Source: Micropterix aruncella (Eukaryota; Arthropoda; Insecta; Lepidoptera; Micropterigidae). Taken from it: a stretch of 64,000 nucleotides of DNA. The position numbers were made by a program, and so were the translations under genes. The DNA is taken from positions 62,001-126,000 of the forward strand of contig OX155973.1 of assembly GCA_944548615.1 (NCBI GenBank), written 5' to 3'. Shown piece by piece: positions 10,318-20,053 of the stretch. Below the pieces are notes generated by a model, which worked only from the letters and a program-made list of their open reading frames with translations, made no database searches and had not been told where the DNA came from. The first letter of the stretch is position 1. Every line of letters starts with the position of its first letter.

Positions 10318-10434
10318 TCACTTTGACTGCTTCACTTGCAGACCTGGTGGAAGTGATTGCTTTAGCTTGTCAGCCTTCTCCTTGTCAGTCATGACGAGGG
10401 TGTAAAGGAAACGGGAGCAACGTAGCTTGAATAA
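10318..10434 (-). pseudogene. RpL38: Ribosomal protein L38, C-terminal fragment
   Basis: Minus-strand frame reading [20 protein letters not shown] and then [17 protein letters not shown], followed by TGA at 10320-10318. This is the last half of eL38, a small 60S subunit protein of about 70 residues. The N-terminal half is missing, and the match stops where a Rep650 copy begins at about 10432. The frame is undamaged. Two readings remain: a 5'-truncated retrocopy in intron 1 of the HSD17B8-like gene, or the last exon of a real gene whose upstream exon is cut off or elsewhere. The lack of a poly(A) tract weakens the first; the abrupt edge weakens the second. Confidence 0.82.
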
Positions 10435-10872
10435 CCCTCAGGACACCTCCGTCCTCCCGACAGAGGATTGCGCGGCCTCTACCTGTTGTATTACAGCGGT
10501 AATTCAATATAAATTTATCGCTGACCTGGGTATTCTTTGCCCGTAATGCCACTCGTGAACGGGTGGCCAATAGCTCTTTTCAAGAATAGCATGACACCAG
10601 TCCGACATCCATCCCCGCCGCTTAGGAGACAGTATATTTCTATAGCCCCCACACTTCTTCAGTAATTAAAGTGCACAACCGATTGGCTGACGCCGCACGG
10701 TGTGCAAACCGTCCAGTAGCGCCGGAGGGCAATCTCCCAGATGAGACCGATCCACGAGTCGTGAGGCCTGAGATGCGAGAATCCATCCCAGGGTAGTCCC
10801 TCACACGAGGAGGTTACTGAATAGGAACTGAATCGTGAGTTGGGCCGAGCCGAAAACACATTGGATCTTATG
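10432..10872 (-). repeat. Rep650 retroposon, diverged subfamily, partial
   Basis: Shares GCGGCCTCTACCTG, the GGTAATTCAATATAAATTTA block, the GAACGGGTGGCCAATAG block and the ACGGTGTGCAAACCGTCCAG block with the other copies. The hairpin end is missing; the L38-like fragment abuts on that side. Confidence 0.7.
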
Positions 10873-10979
10873 GCACGAGCTGCACAAAATTATTCGCTAC
10901 CATAACGTAAAGACAGATGGACAGTGAAGTCTCAAAATAAAACTCTAAAAAACAAACATAAAATCACTTCAGAACATAC

Positions 10980-11022
10980 CAGTCACAAAAGCCAAACGTC
11001 CCGGCAGAAGTCTACTCGCCAT
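10980..11022 (-). CDS. HSD17B8: HSD17B8-like SDR dehydrogenase, exon 1
   Basis: Starts at the ATG 11022-11020 and reads MASRLLPGRLAFVT plus one base, then the donor GTATGT from 10979 downward. The leader is short and basic (R4, R9), compatible with a mitochondrial location as known for HSD17B8, but too short to call a targeting peptide. LAFVTG is the first beta strand and start of the glycine motif completed by exon 2. An upstream in-frame reading to 11253 exists, but this ATG gives the family's usual N-terminus. Exons 1-3 together give about 119 residues of an enzyme normally about 260 long. Confidence 0.85.
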
Positions 11023-11329
11023 ATTTCTCACAAAAATACCTTTTAGGTACCTAACTTGCAAGCTACAAAAGAAACCTGGAGAAAATAGTAGGTATCGTAT
11101 AGCGAATCCAAAGGTCAATAATTCTTCAGCTACGCATTCACAAACGTCACGATAACCCGAAAGCCGACCGCCGATTATGAAATAATTACATAAATAATTC
11201 ATGCAGTTCGTGCCGCAAAATTCACTAAAGAACGATAACAGAAATTCAGTCAACTGACAGCTGTCAAAAAAGTATTCGTAGAGATGGTAACGACCGATAA
11301 CAAATAATAGGAGATACTAAATACTCCAC
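11023..11329. promoter_or_regulatory. Candidate bidirectional promoter and 5' UTRs
   Basis: This 307 bp lies between the minus-strand ATG of the HSD17B8-like gene and a plus-strand ATG at 11330. It has no transposon similarity, unlike its surroundings, and is less AT-rich than nearby introns. No TATA box is placed with confidence. Confidence 0.4.
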
Positions 11330-11404
11330 ATGGCTCTTCAAGTGCTAGCTATCATGGCACTTCATATCTCATTTTTTGTATGGGCCGTTTTCTATATGAG
11401 ACCT
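11330..11404 (+). CDS. Candidate first exon of a divergent membrane-protein gene
   Basis: An ATG at 11330 opens 25 codons that include a hydrophobic run (LAIMALHISFFVWAVFY) followed by MRP and a strong donor, GTGAGTAAA, at 11405. The run would span a membrane or act as a signal anchor. The family is not recognised, and no downstream exon was found among the transposons. Support rests on the ATG, the hydrophobic segment, the donor and the head-to-head position beside a real gene. Confidence 0.42.
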
Positions 11405-11614
11405 GTGAGTAAAAGTATAAGTAAAGGTTAAACCGCACTAGAGCGGCGCGGCAGCGGAGCGGCGTGGCACGATAAATATTCTTTCTATTGATATATATGA
11501 CTAACATATTTATTTTTTTCATCAAAGCGGGACGCCTGCAGAACTTTGTAGAAAAAAAACTTATTGGTCTTTTACTACCTACTTTTTATTCAAAAATGAA
11601 AAACATGATAACAG

Positions 11615-11820
11615 TATAAATAGGATAGAAAACGAATTTACCGCGTGAAATTTGTAGCACTCGACGTTTCGGTGACGTTGCAGCCGCCGCTGTCTAGATG
11701 TCTACCCTAGACAACGGCGACTGCAACGTCACCGAAACGTCGGGTGCTACAAATTTCACGCGGTAAATTCGTTTTCTATCCTATTTATAATGTCAAACAA
11801 CCACGATAGTTTTTGATTTT
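11615..11820 (+). repeat. Penelope 3' end in a palindromic arrangement
   Basis: Positions 11615-11697 and 11707-11788 are inverse copies of about 83 bp with few mismatches and a 9-nt loop. Each arm carries the CACCGAAACGTCG block of the Penelope 3' end at 5404-5530. The right part continues with the plus-strand 3' end to about 11820. No coding part is attached. Confidence 0.85.
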
Positions 11821-11855
11821 ATATGATAACAGTATTACTAATAATAAGTAGATAT

Positions 11856-12195
11856 CTACGCAGTGTCGGAGGACCAATTGTCGGAGGACCAATTTTGTTT
11901 CAAAATATCGGGCCTAGTTTGTAAGTAAGAATGGATCTGATTACATGATGTATTAATCTCGCAAGTAGTCTTGGTAATCAAAATGGCTTTCAAAACTGAG
12001 ACACTTAACTGTCTTTTTTCGCCTGGCCATATTTTATTCATTAGAGAAAACACTATTTCGACAGGTGGGTTACTTCCAGGCAGATATACAACGTAATCAA
12101 TAATTATACGAAAGTCAGTACAGTTGAGATTATTATCACCGAAGTGTTTGAACAACTCCACCCAACGGTCTTCAGCAGCAACATTCTCAGAATTC
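11856..12195 (-). pseudogene. hAT-like transposase, C-terminal dimerisation fragment
   Basis: The minus strand reads AAEDRWVELFKHF, then VVYLPGSNPPVEIVFSLMNK and SVSVLKAILITK. The LPGSN-P-V-E-x-VFS pattern followed by a helix rich in Leu is the dimerisation region of hAT transposases and domesticated relatives. The upstream frame meets a stop at about 12195 and the catalytic region is missing. Confidence 0.65.
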
Positions 12196-12784
12196 TAGGT
12201 TGTGATTTTGTCATCTTTTGGGCTTAAATTATCTTTTGGTGTGTTTGCGAAAGCAGGACATTTTTGCTCTCGCTGTGGACAGCGGGACAGACAGCCTGAA
12301 AGCGGGGCTGTCCCGCCCGAAGCGGGACGTATATGACCCAAAACACGGCGCGGCCAAGATGGGTCACTGCGGCAGCCGAGTGGCGTCGCGCGTATCAAAT
12401 CCTAATAAGTAGTTAGGTACCTATATTAATGATTTGTCGTAAATATAAGCAACACCTAATAAATGTACACCTCATTGTCACCATGACTTTTCTTCCGCGC
12501 TTGTTGCTCTACGGAAACATGTATAGTTCAATATAGCTTTATAATTTGCAAGAATACATATAACTTCTCTTTTGACATCTTGAAATAAGCGGGAAATCGA
12601 ACACGGGTTTTTAAGAGCCGTGGGGGAAATCGAGACATTGGAAAATCATGCTGCATATAGTAGAACGCTTTTAATTTATTTTGATTTTCTCCGCCTCTTT
12701 GCAGCATAAAGCTACCACGATCACTTTTTCCAATAATACGTCCATCTCGTTAGCCAGATAACCAACAAATAATAATAATAATAA
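12196..12784. other. No recognised gene
   Basis: Mixed composition. At 12270-12340 there is a GC-rich patch with GCGGGAC/GGGACAG words. No protein family is recognised in either strand. It ends in ATA trinucleotide repeats (12767-12800), which are the tail of the next element. Confidence 0.3.
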
Positions 12785-13205
12785 TTAATAATAATAATTT
12801 TATTCATTCAAAAACATAAATTTACAATTGTATCAGTTACAGAATCTGCCTAACTAAGCCATAGCCCGTACCAAGGAAGACATGGAAATAAATATTAATA
12901 TAAAATGTCGTAATATGAATTTTGTATAACAAATAAATAAATAGTGTTAAAATATAAAGTGTAGTGCAATATATGACAATAATAATAATGCAGACCTTTA
13001 CTATAAAATATGACTAATTGCCATTTCCACCTCATTTCTACCAAGTTGAAGTAAATGTTGTGTAATTTTAAATTTTAATTGGATTGAATTAGTTTGTTGG
13101 CATGATTTTATAGATTCTTTTAGATTTTTATAAATTTTGGGCCCTATAAAGCCAAAATGTCTTTGGGCGAAAGATGATCGGGTTTTCTGTACAATGTGTT
13201 TACAG
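12767..13205 (-). pseudogene. LINE ORF2 C-terminus and 3' end, family B
   Basis: The minus strand from 13205 to the TAG at 13013-13011 reads KTRSSFAQRHFGFIGPKIYK, then SIQLKFKITQHLLQLGRNEV, a typical end of Jockey-type ORF2. The untranslated end runs to an ATT/ATA tail at 12767-12800. The same 3' untranslated end occurs on the plus strand at 30545-30835. Confidence 0.75.
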
Positions 13206-13532
13206 GTTGTGGCGCTCCTAATTGAAATTTTATGCTCAGGTTGTAATGTAATGTGAGTATGTAATGAAAAATTATACCGCGTCGCTGTCGCACCGCTGCA
13301 GCTAACACGCAGCTAAGTGCGTTTTGGTAGTGCCGCGCCGTAAAACCATCAGTTTCCACGAACCGACGCGGCGACGGTTCGCTTACATCAAAAACGCATT
13401 TCACAATCATCTGTGAAATCAAGAGCGCTGAACCGACTTCGTTTGGATTTTGGCTCCAACTTTTCCAAATATCGGAAAAAAACAGATAGATCGAAAAAAG
13501 TAAGGTAGGATGTCACGACATCTCAAAAAATA

Positions 13533-14008
13533 ATATACATCGATTTGGACGATTCTCCGTCCTCCCGTCTGGTCGCAGGTTCGAAGTCGCTTCCGCGGTA
13601 TCTACCTGATGTTAGTGGTAATTCAGTTCGAATTTATCGCGGAGCGTGGCGCCCTTTACTCGTCGATGGCCATTGGATCGTTTCCATAGTAGCTGACATC
13701 AGGACAACCACTACCCACGTTGCTTAGGAATCGTATAAGATCATTTTCAGACCCCCCGGTTATTCGCCGGAGTGCAAAGTCTATTGGCTACCGCCGCACG
13801 ATGCGCAGACCGCCCAGCAGTGCCTGAGGTCTTCCCTCAGAGGATCCGATCCCACCTGTCCACGACACAGCCGAGACAGGGTTCACAGAGTCCTTTCCAG
13901 GTCAGTCTATCTCCGAGGATACTACCGGATGGGACTCGAAAGGTGAGTTGAGCCGACCCAAAATGACAAATAGGTTATATGGCCCAAGCTGCAAGGAGCA
14001 GTAAGCTG
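13533..14008 (-). repeat. Rep650 retroposon, diverged subfamily, partial
   Basis: Shares GGTTCGAAGTCGCTTC, the GGTAATTCAGTTCGAATTTA block, the AGTGCAAAGTCTATTGGCTA block and the GGCCCAAGCTGCA edge with the copies at 661 and 10432. No hairpin end. Confidence 0.72.
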
Positions 14009-14099
14009 TCCGGGACAATAAGAGTTCATTGGGGCATTGGGGCGTTGGGGCGGGTAGATCAATTTCTACGGCCGCGGCGCCAGCTGGCGCAGATCGCAG

Positions 14100-14245
14100 C
14101 GATCAATATTTTGGCGCGAATTTTTAAAATCGTCTGTGCACACTAACTCACCGTGTTCTGTGTAACGTTCCTGTTGTCAGGTGTCGGCGTTGAAAATGTC
14201 TTAATTAGAGGGTTCCATGTTGTGGAAAGTTTGACCCATACAGAG
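14100..14245 (-). pseudogene. Penelope-like element, last codons
   Basis: The minus strand reads KLSTTWNPLIKTF and NVTQNTVS, then after a stop the equivalent of the DFKNSR stretch. This matches the C-terminal end of the Penelope protein at 5197-5310. The upstream part is replaced by unrelated AT-rich sequence, so it is a short second fragment in the opposite orientation. Confidence 0.75.
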
Positions 14246-14813
14246 TGAAGTTGTGGCAAATACAGAGTGATATTTCCTAATAACAAACGTTTAAAACACA
14301 AATAATCACAAATAAAAATGAAACAAAGTAGCAAGTGTATCAAGTAACAAGTAACAAATGTAACAAGAACCTAAAACTAGCGAAAGAAATCAATAAAAAT
14401 AATACCTACTAATAATAACCAAAATCAGACAAAATATAAGATAAATTATCAATCAGAATAATTTAAAACAATGCTAATACGACAATAATTAAAATGATTA
14501 ATCAAACATTATCAAATTATTCCAACGAGGTTTACCTCGTATGTTTCAACGTAAGAATAATCCGATGTAATATTCCGAATGTAATTAATACTCGCAAAAA
14601 TACTAGGGAGTAAACAATTAAAAGCGTACAATATCAGCGTGAATACCTAATCACTGAAACGCGGGCAATAAATACTCGTTAGTAACTTATTTAAATATTT
14701 ATTACTCGTTTTTTTCACCCGACCATTGATTTTAATTACACTATACAATCAATGTCCCGACTGTACCATACCCGGGAGTCAGAGAGCTCGCTGCAGGTAC
14801 CCAGGCTCGTTTC
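14246..14813. other. AT-rich, no recognised feature
   Basis: Low-complexity A/T sequence with AACAAGTAAC-type words near 14320-14360. No gene seen on either strand. Confidence 0.35.
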
Positions 14814-15402
14814 AGGGAGCTAATAGGCCCTGTTGCAGTTAGGCCACTAAGACCCATAAGTTCAGGGTCGGTCAAACTCACGGGTCAACACCCATCCAGC
14901 GGCCTCCACGCAGAAGTGCGAGCCCGGGTAGGACTCTGGCCTGTGAGCGAGTTTCTTCTAGGCATCAACCTGCGGGCGCTCCTGGACGGTCTACGCACCG
15001 AGCGACGTCATCCAATCGATTGTGCATTTCGACCGACAGCCGGGGGTGTCTGGAAACAGTACCGTCTCCTATAGAGCGGGGGTAGTTGTTAACCTTACGG
15101 AAACCGCTCTTGAAACGACCAATCGGCTACCCGATTCCGTGTTAAGAGCTGGGCAAAGGACGCCTTGGTCCGCGATAGATTCGGTAGACACCGAATCTCT
15201 AACCTGTAACCAGTCGGGAGTAACCTGGTTGCAACTGGAAGTAAGGGCGCGAGTGTCGATCCGTTGTAAGGCGTTGGTCTCTTACGGGCGAGTGGCGTCA
15301 GTAGACATTAGACTGTTTTGTCCCAAGTCGTCTACGCCACAGGTCTACGCTCACCGCACGGGAGACAGAATGATCTAATGTCGTTAAAACTTCCTGACCC
15401 GT
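14814..15402 (+). repeat. Rep650 retroposon, near full length
   Basis: Begins with AGGGAGCTAATAGGCCCTGT and runs through GGGTCAACACCCATCC, the CTCCTGGACGGTCTACGCAC block, and CTATAGAGCGGGGGTAGTTG. The last piece (CGTTAAAACTTCCTGACCCG) is cut just before the hairpin. It is in the same orientation as the intact copy at 57791. Confidence 0.8.
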
Positions 15403-15546
15403 TGAAAATACAAATACAATGTTTATATGAAATAAATCATTAAAATTTAACGTATTCCCCTCATATCATTAAAAGAAAACAAAAAACACAATAGGATCTT
15501 TACTGCCACTTTTTACCGCTAGAGGACAAAGGTACAGAGGCCAAAA

Positions 15547-15621
15547 GGAGGTGTGAAGTGAGCGACGTATTGCGCGTGGCATTCACTTTCTAGCGCGGTA
15601 CGTCGCTCACTTCACACCTCC
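15547..15621. repeat. Perfect 23-bp inverted repeat
   Basis: Positions 15547-15569 and 15599-15621 are exact inverse copies (GGAGGTGTGAAGTGAGCGAC plus CGTA partner) around a 29-nt spacer. It could be the core of a small foldback element or a transcribed hairpin. No flanking duplication was found. Confidence 0.9.
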
Positions 15622-16154
15622 ATGGGCCAAAACGGCCAAAAGGCCCGGCGATTGCAGCTAGCGATGCCTACACAAGTTTTGCGCTCCCATCCCCATTGTG
15701 TAAATTACGTTAATATACTGAACTAAAACTAATAGAAGAATAGAACTCGTCAACAAATTATTGAGAATAATTTCGTTATTTTAAATCCTAAAGTTCTCGG
15801 TAATTGACAGTTTAATGCAGTATTTGACAGACCCGTATTTCTGGGCCAATGTTTTTGTCTTTACCTAGCGGCATAGCGGCGTTTTGTTGGCGCGTAGCAA
15901 CATGGCAACAGCTGCCGGCGGCAACAGGTAATTCGCAGTGTTGCCGGCCAATAAAAATATTTTAATTTATTAATTTTAGGCCACTACTATGGTAATAACA
16001 AAACTTCAACTAAACGCCGCAAGATCCCCAAGACCCTATTTAGACCCTATAAGCAAGATAATCGGCCACAGTCTGGCTAAAGAGCGAAAAGATTCCTGCT
16101 CTCATCAGTTCTAGACATGGAATATATTTTTAAAATATATATTTTTTATTTTAT
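15622..16154. other. No recognised gene
   Basis: Ordinary mixed sequence. CGGCAACA and GGCAACAG words repeat around 15890-15950. Nothing else is supported. Confidence 0.3.
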
Positions 16155-16445
16155 TGTGGTATCAATCACAATGGGCGAACCCCGCACTCCAGAGAATTAT
16201 AACAACATCGGATCGTTCTGCCTCCCATAGAGTGAAAGCGAAAGACTCAGCGAACAAAAACAATCCAAATAAATAAATACACCGACAGGCCTGTAAGAGT
16301 CTATCGCCTTGCCACGAGGCACTCGAGCGTACTCTGCTCTCTTACTATCAGATTTGGACGTATTTCCTTATCCTTCAGTCTGGTCCGAGATTCTAAGTCG
16401 CTTGTGCAGCCTCTACCTGGTGTTTGCGATAATTCAGTTCCCACT
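16155..16445 (-). repeat. Rep650 retroposon, 3' part
   Basis: Carries the family 3' end: inverse of TTCGCCCATTGTGATTGATA at 16160-16178, then the GCAGCCTCTACCTGG block. The read-out tail beyond TTGATAC is CACAATAAAATAAAA, a longer A-rich tail than in other copies. Confidence 0.72.
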
Positions 16446-16707
16446 ACCAGTTGCATTTATTTTTTCAATTGAGTTTCTAATGGTTTCATGTACTTCTCCC
16501 GGAGCTGGAGACATCAGTGAAATTAAATTTCTAGAAAACGATGCAGATTTTTTTTAGCAGGCCCACAATTAGAGCACAAGTGATACAACATCCATAGTTA
16601 ATATTTGATTCTGTGTCTTGTGAGAAAACGTTTATGACATTAGCGAAGATTACACGGACATATAAGGAGATAATAGTAAAGAGACCCTACCAAGATACTG
16701 AAATCAT

Positions 16708-17019
16708 TTGTTATTAGCTACGAGGAACCAATTATTACAAAATTTACAATTTTGGAATTACCATGAAAGAGTTCGTCCAAGCGATACATTTACTGTAAAA
16801 TATGTCGCTTTGAAAGATATTAAAGACTACAATTTATTGACCTTAAGAACTTGCAATTATTTGTTTAATTTTAGTATAATTCTTAGGAAACGTTTTATGA
16901 GTAAAAATGGTTATCCTGTAAAAAAAGAGGAATTTATGCAGTTTAGCAAACTCTTCTACAATGAAGATGTTATAATGTCACCCCACTCAAAAAGGTTCTT
17001 GTTGATGTATCGTTTATAG
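16708..17019 (+). CDS. Unrecognised 103-codon frame
   Basis: AT-rich frame from a TTG at 16708 to a TAG at 17017-17019, reading QLLQNLQFWNYHERVRPSDT and later RKRFMSKNGYPVKKEEFMQF. It is lysine- and phenylalanine-rich, with no signal peptide and no domain recognised. A similar FMQFSKLFYNEDVIMS-type phrase recurs weakly near 19960-20000 (EVQQTILH-like), which hints at a repeat rather than a gene. Function unknown. Confidence 0.25.
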   Translation: MLLATRNQLLQNLQFWNYHERVRPSDTFTVKYVALKDIKDYNLLTLRTCNYLFNFSIILRKRFMSKNGYPVKKEEFMQFSKLFYNEDVIMSPHSKRFLLMYRL

Positions 17020-17709
17020 AAAACGATCCTCAATCGCAGATTGATATAAATTAGAAAGTTATTCCGAGTCATGTTGGGCCGTTTATAACTTAGATATTAG
17101 GTGTCAGCTGGCAGCGCTGTTTTTGTTGAAAGAAAAAGGCAAGAAGTTCAGTTTGACACTACGTTCGCTTGGGGGTTGTCGCGCTCTTTGTCGCGTCTAT
17201 TGCCGCGTAAGCCGCCGCTTTGTTTATATTCGATACCAAGCCGAAACATTTCGTAAATCCACCCCAAGCTATCAATTATTTTGCTTTAAGTAATTTACTG
17301 GTGCGTTAACTTCATTTGTGCAGTTTTTTGGATGTTAAATACGGAAAAAAACACAAATAACCGTTCGGTTCGGACGCTCGTGCTGGTATTTGGAACAGTC
17401 AGTGGTTTTGTAACGAATTCTGTGATACTGTTGTGGTTCTTGGAATGCTTGTAGATTGCTTGTAGCCTGCGTCGGATGGATTGCGGGATTTCTGGTGAGA
17501 ATCTTTGATTCGTTAACATTTGATTTTATTGTGAAGAGCGAACGGTAGATACAAACGAGATAAACAACTAGTAAAGTTCAATATACCAGTTTAGTTTTAT
17601 ACCTGTCGGTGTATATGATTTCACAGCGTTCTGTGGCTGCAGTTTCTTGGTGAATATGAGGGAATCGAGGTATTATCTGAACCTTTTTCATTTATAAAAG
17701 AAAAAACTA
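17020..17709. other. No recognised gene
   Basis: A GC-richer patch at 17160-17220 (GTCGCGCTCTTTGTCGCGTC) is surrounded by AT-rich sequence. No frame, repeat partner or splice pattern was convincing. Confidence 0.3.
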
Positions 17710-18120
17710 TTATACTTTATATCATTGTAATGCTAAATCGGATAGGAAATAACCTAGGACACGCAATATTGCGAAGCAAAACTCAAATTTACATACCAAG
17801 AGTGGAAAAATATTTGTTTTGATAGTTTTAAAAATACTAACTTAATTAACCTACCGCCATATAGGTATTTATGAACTGTTTTTTTTTAAACTTAACAAAC
17901 TACCGAAATGTAGGTGTTTCACGCTTCTGCAAAACGCCTATATCTCGCTTATTTATTGAGGTCTAACAAAGATTATTGCAGTTTCGGAATCAGCGTAGTG
18001 AATATAGTCGGGCAGTGCCGGATTATCAGTGACGAAGCGTGCCTTGGCGGGGCCCCATATAAAAATTTGTTTGTGGGCCCTTAGGAAGGGTAAAGATTTC
18101 TCACAAAAGAAAATTGGAAT

Positions 18121-18515
18121 TATTGCAGTATAGGTACCTTTCTCAGAAATCGAAAAAACAAAGAAATACTACTAGGTTAGATCATTGTAATGCTAAATGT
18201 GAAAGAAAAAAGCTTCGGACGCGTAAATTTTCGAAACCAAATTTACATACAAAAAAAAAAAAACTTTTTTTTTACCTCAGTTTTTAAGGTTGTTTTAAAA
18301 AAACCTAACCTAACCTACCGCCAAATAGGTGTTTATGTATTATTTTTAAAAAAAAACTACCGAAATGTATGGGTTTGGCGCTTTTTTGAATGCCTATATC
18401 TCGCTTATTTATTGAGACCGAATAAATATTATTGCAGATTCGGAATCAGCGTGGTTAATATAGTCTGGTGACGTTAAAAAATCAACAATCTAGAAGAGGT
18501 ACCTATACTGCAATA
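18121..18515. mobile_element. MITE family M, inner copy with intact ends
   Basis: Perfect 19-bp terminal inverted repeats, TATTGCAGTATAGGTACCT at 18121-18139 and its inverse at 18497-18515. The homologous hAT copy at 34767-35474 lacks this block, which shows that it is an insertion. It includes ACCTAACCTAACCTACCG and CTATATCTCGCTTATTTATT. Confidence 0.88.
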
Positions 18516-18589
18516 ATACCAGATTAAAAGAAATATTTATTCATCATAATTATCTATCTGTCACTTTTTCCAAAATTTTTACAAACAAT

Positions 18590-18810
18590 TCAAGTTAAAT
18601 ATACACTCTCCTTGCCTTTTTTCCGGCAACTGTTTATTACATCATTTATAGCTGATGATAACTTTAGTTTTTCTAAAGTTTCTGCCTCTATGGACAATAG
18701 TGACAGATCTGACAGGCGTTCATGTCCCATCGAAGTTCTTAGGTATTTTTTATCAGTTTTAATTTTGAAAAACTTCTTTCAGCAGTTGCAGTTGTAACTG
18801 GAAGGGTCAA
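18590..18810 (-). pseudogene. hAT transposase dimerisation region, inner element
   Basis: The minus strand reads ERSFSKLKLIK, then in a shifted frame MGHERLSDLSLLSIEAETLE. This is the conserved end of ZMYM/hAT-type transposases. A one-base shift separates the two pieces and the catalytic part is gone. The paralogue at 35120-35325 shows the same region with a stop. Confidence 0.8.
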
Positions 18811-19725
18811 GAATAAAAAGCATACTGTTTACCTCCGGAAAACTGGATGCAAGACTATTGAATTTTATCAGCAATAATTCAATGAGTTCCTTAATGGAAT
18901 GAATTTTTTGAATGTCAGATTTTAATTGTCAGATTTTGTCAGATGTCTTTACTGTATTTAGCAGACAGTTTTCCGGAAGCGTTTAATATCTCTTCGTTTG
19001 AAGAAGACAGGAGTTTCTCCGGTTGTAATATTTCGAACATACTACTCAGATCGCCAGGTCAGGTCAGGTCAGGTTCGGGCCCCCCGTGGCCCGGGAGCCC
19101 CGTATAATTGATACGGTAGATACGGGGGTAGCTATGCCCCTGCGGATTATCCAATAGGCAAAGTAGGCACCTGCCAATGGACCACACGCCCTATACGCAC
19201 CGCGTCAAAAAATAATTGAAATCATATTTTTTCAAATTGTTTCTTAAGTATAGATAGAAATAAATCATTGAATTGAAATTCTAAGGCGAAAATGTTTAAT
19301 AAACTTTTTAATCCGACTCATATAATTATTATAAATTATGGACCGATGGCCGCTGCCAGCCTGTGCGATCGTATCTTGTTTATATGCGTTTTGCTACGCG
19401 ACATAAGCGTTGTGAAAAATGTTTAATAGTCCACTTTGCTGCCGGTGCGATCGTATTTTGTTTATATACCTAAACGTCTATTCTACACTGTATTGTCGCT
19501 AGAATGTTTGACAGCCCACCGTACGAATCGTGCACGATCGTGTTTTATTTACATCCGAGCGTCTTTACTATGCTATAGCATTATTAGCATTTCGCTGGGG
19601 CCCCCAGATTTGCAAAGGGGGCCCTGAGATTTCGACGGCCCAAGGGCCTCTACATGGGTTAATCCGGCACTGTAGTCGGGTAACGTTAAAAAATCAACAA
19701 TGTAGAATTTATACATAAATACTTA

Positions 19726-20053
19726 CTTACCAATATGAGAGAACCCCATCGCTTTTCTCTATCGTGATTTAAATTTTAAACAGTTTCTTTCCTGGCTACT
19801 TTTAGAACTTATTTAAAAAAATCTTGAGATTGATTAAAAAATACTGCGGCGTCGTTGATTTTATGGGAATTATTGCTGTTTAGATAACTCCGGCATATTT
19901 TGTTTTAAAAAACTTAACCTCTTGTCAAATGTATAGGTTGGGGGTTTATGTTTTGGTGCTTATGAAGTTTAGCAAACTATTCTGCATTGAAGATGTTTTA
20001 ATTCCACCTCACTATATTCACCACGCTGATTTCGAATCTGTAAATATCTTTCA
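19726..20053. other. AT-rich flank, no gene
   Basis: Contains TCTTGTCAAATGTATAGG and TTTAGCAAACTATTCTGCAT, weakly similar to words near 16940. No frame supported. Confidence 0.3.

Larger units (their letters stand above)
18027..19142 (-). mobile_element. hAT-type element, inner, ZMYM/hAT type
   Basis: Ends are CAGTGACGAAGCGTGCC at 18027 and the inverse CAGGGGCATAGC at 19142, with the 8-bp CGGATTAT at 18019-18026 and 19143-19150. Remains of the transposase C-terminus lie inside. Three AGGTC-type units precede a GGGCCCCCCGTGGCCCGGG stretch near the 5' end. Same family as the element at 34767-35474. Confidence 0.9.
18013..19672. mobile_element. hAT-type element, outer
   Basis: Ends are CAGTGCCGGATTAT at 18013 and its inverse TTAATCCGGCACTG at 19659-19672. 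The 8-bp TAGTCGGG lies at 18005-18012 and 19673-19680. CAG-type ends with an 8-bp duplication are hallmarks of hAT transposons. Its own sequence is only 18013-18026 plus 19143-19672; the rest is a second hAT inserted 14 bp inside the left end. Confidence 0.88.
17710..19725. mobile_element. MITE family M, outer copy split by a hAT
   Basis: The two pieces 17710-18012 and 19673-19725 join into one copy of family M: ATCATTGTAATGCTAAAT, CCTACCGCCATATAGGTAT, CTATATCTCGCTTATTTATT, GGAATCAGCG and GTTAAAAAATCAACAAT. Related copies lie at 18121-18515 and 27290-27575. The terminal repeat seen in the inner copy has decayed here. Confidence 0.65.
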
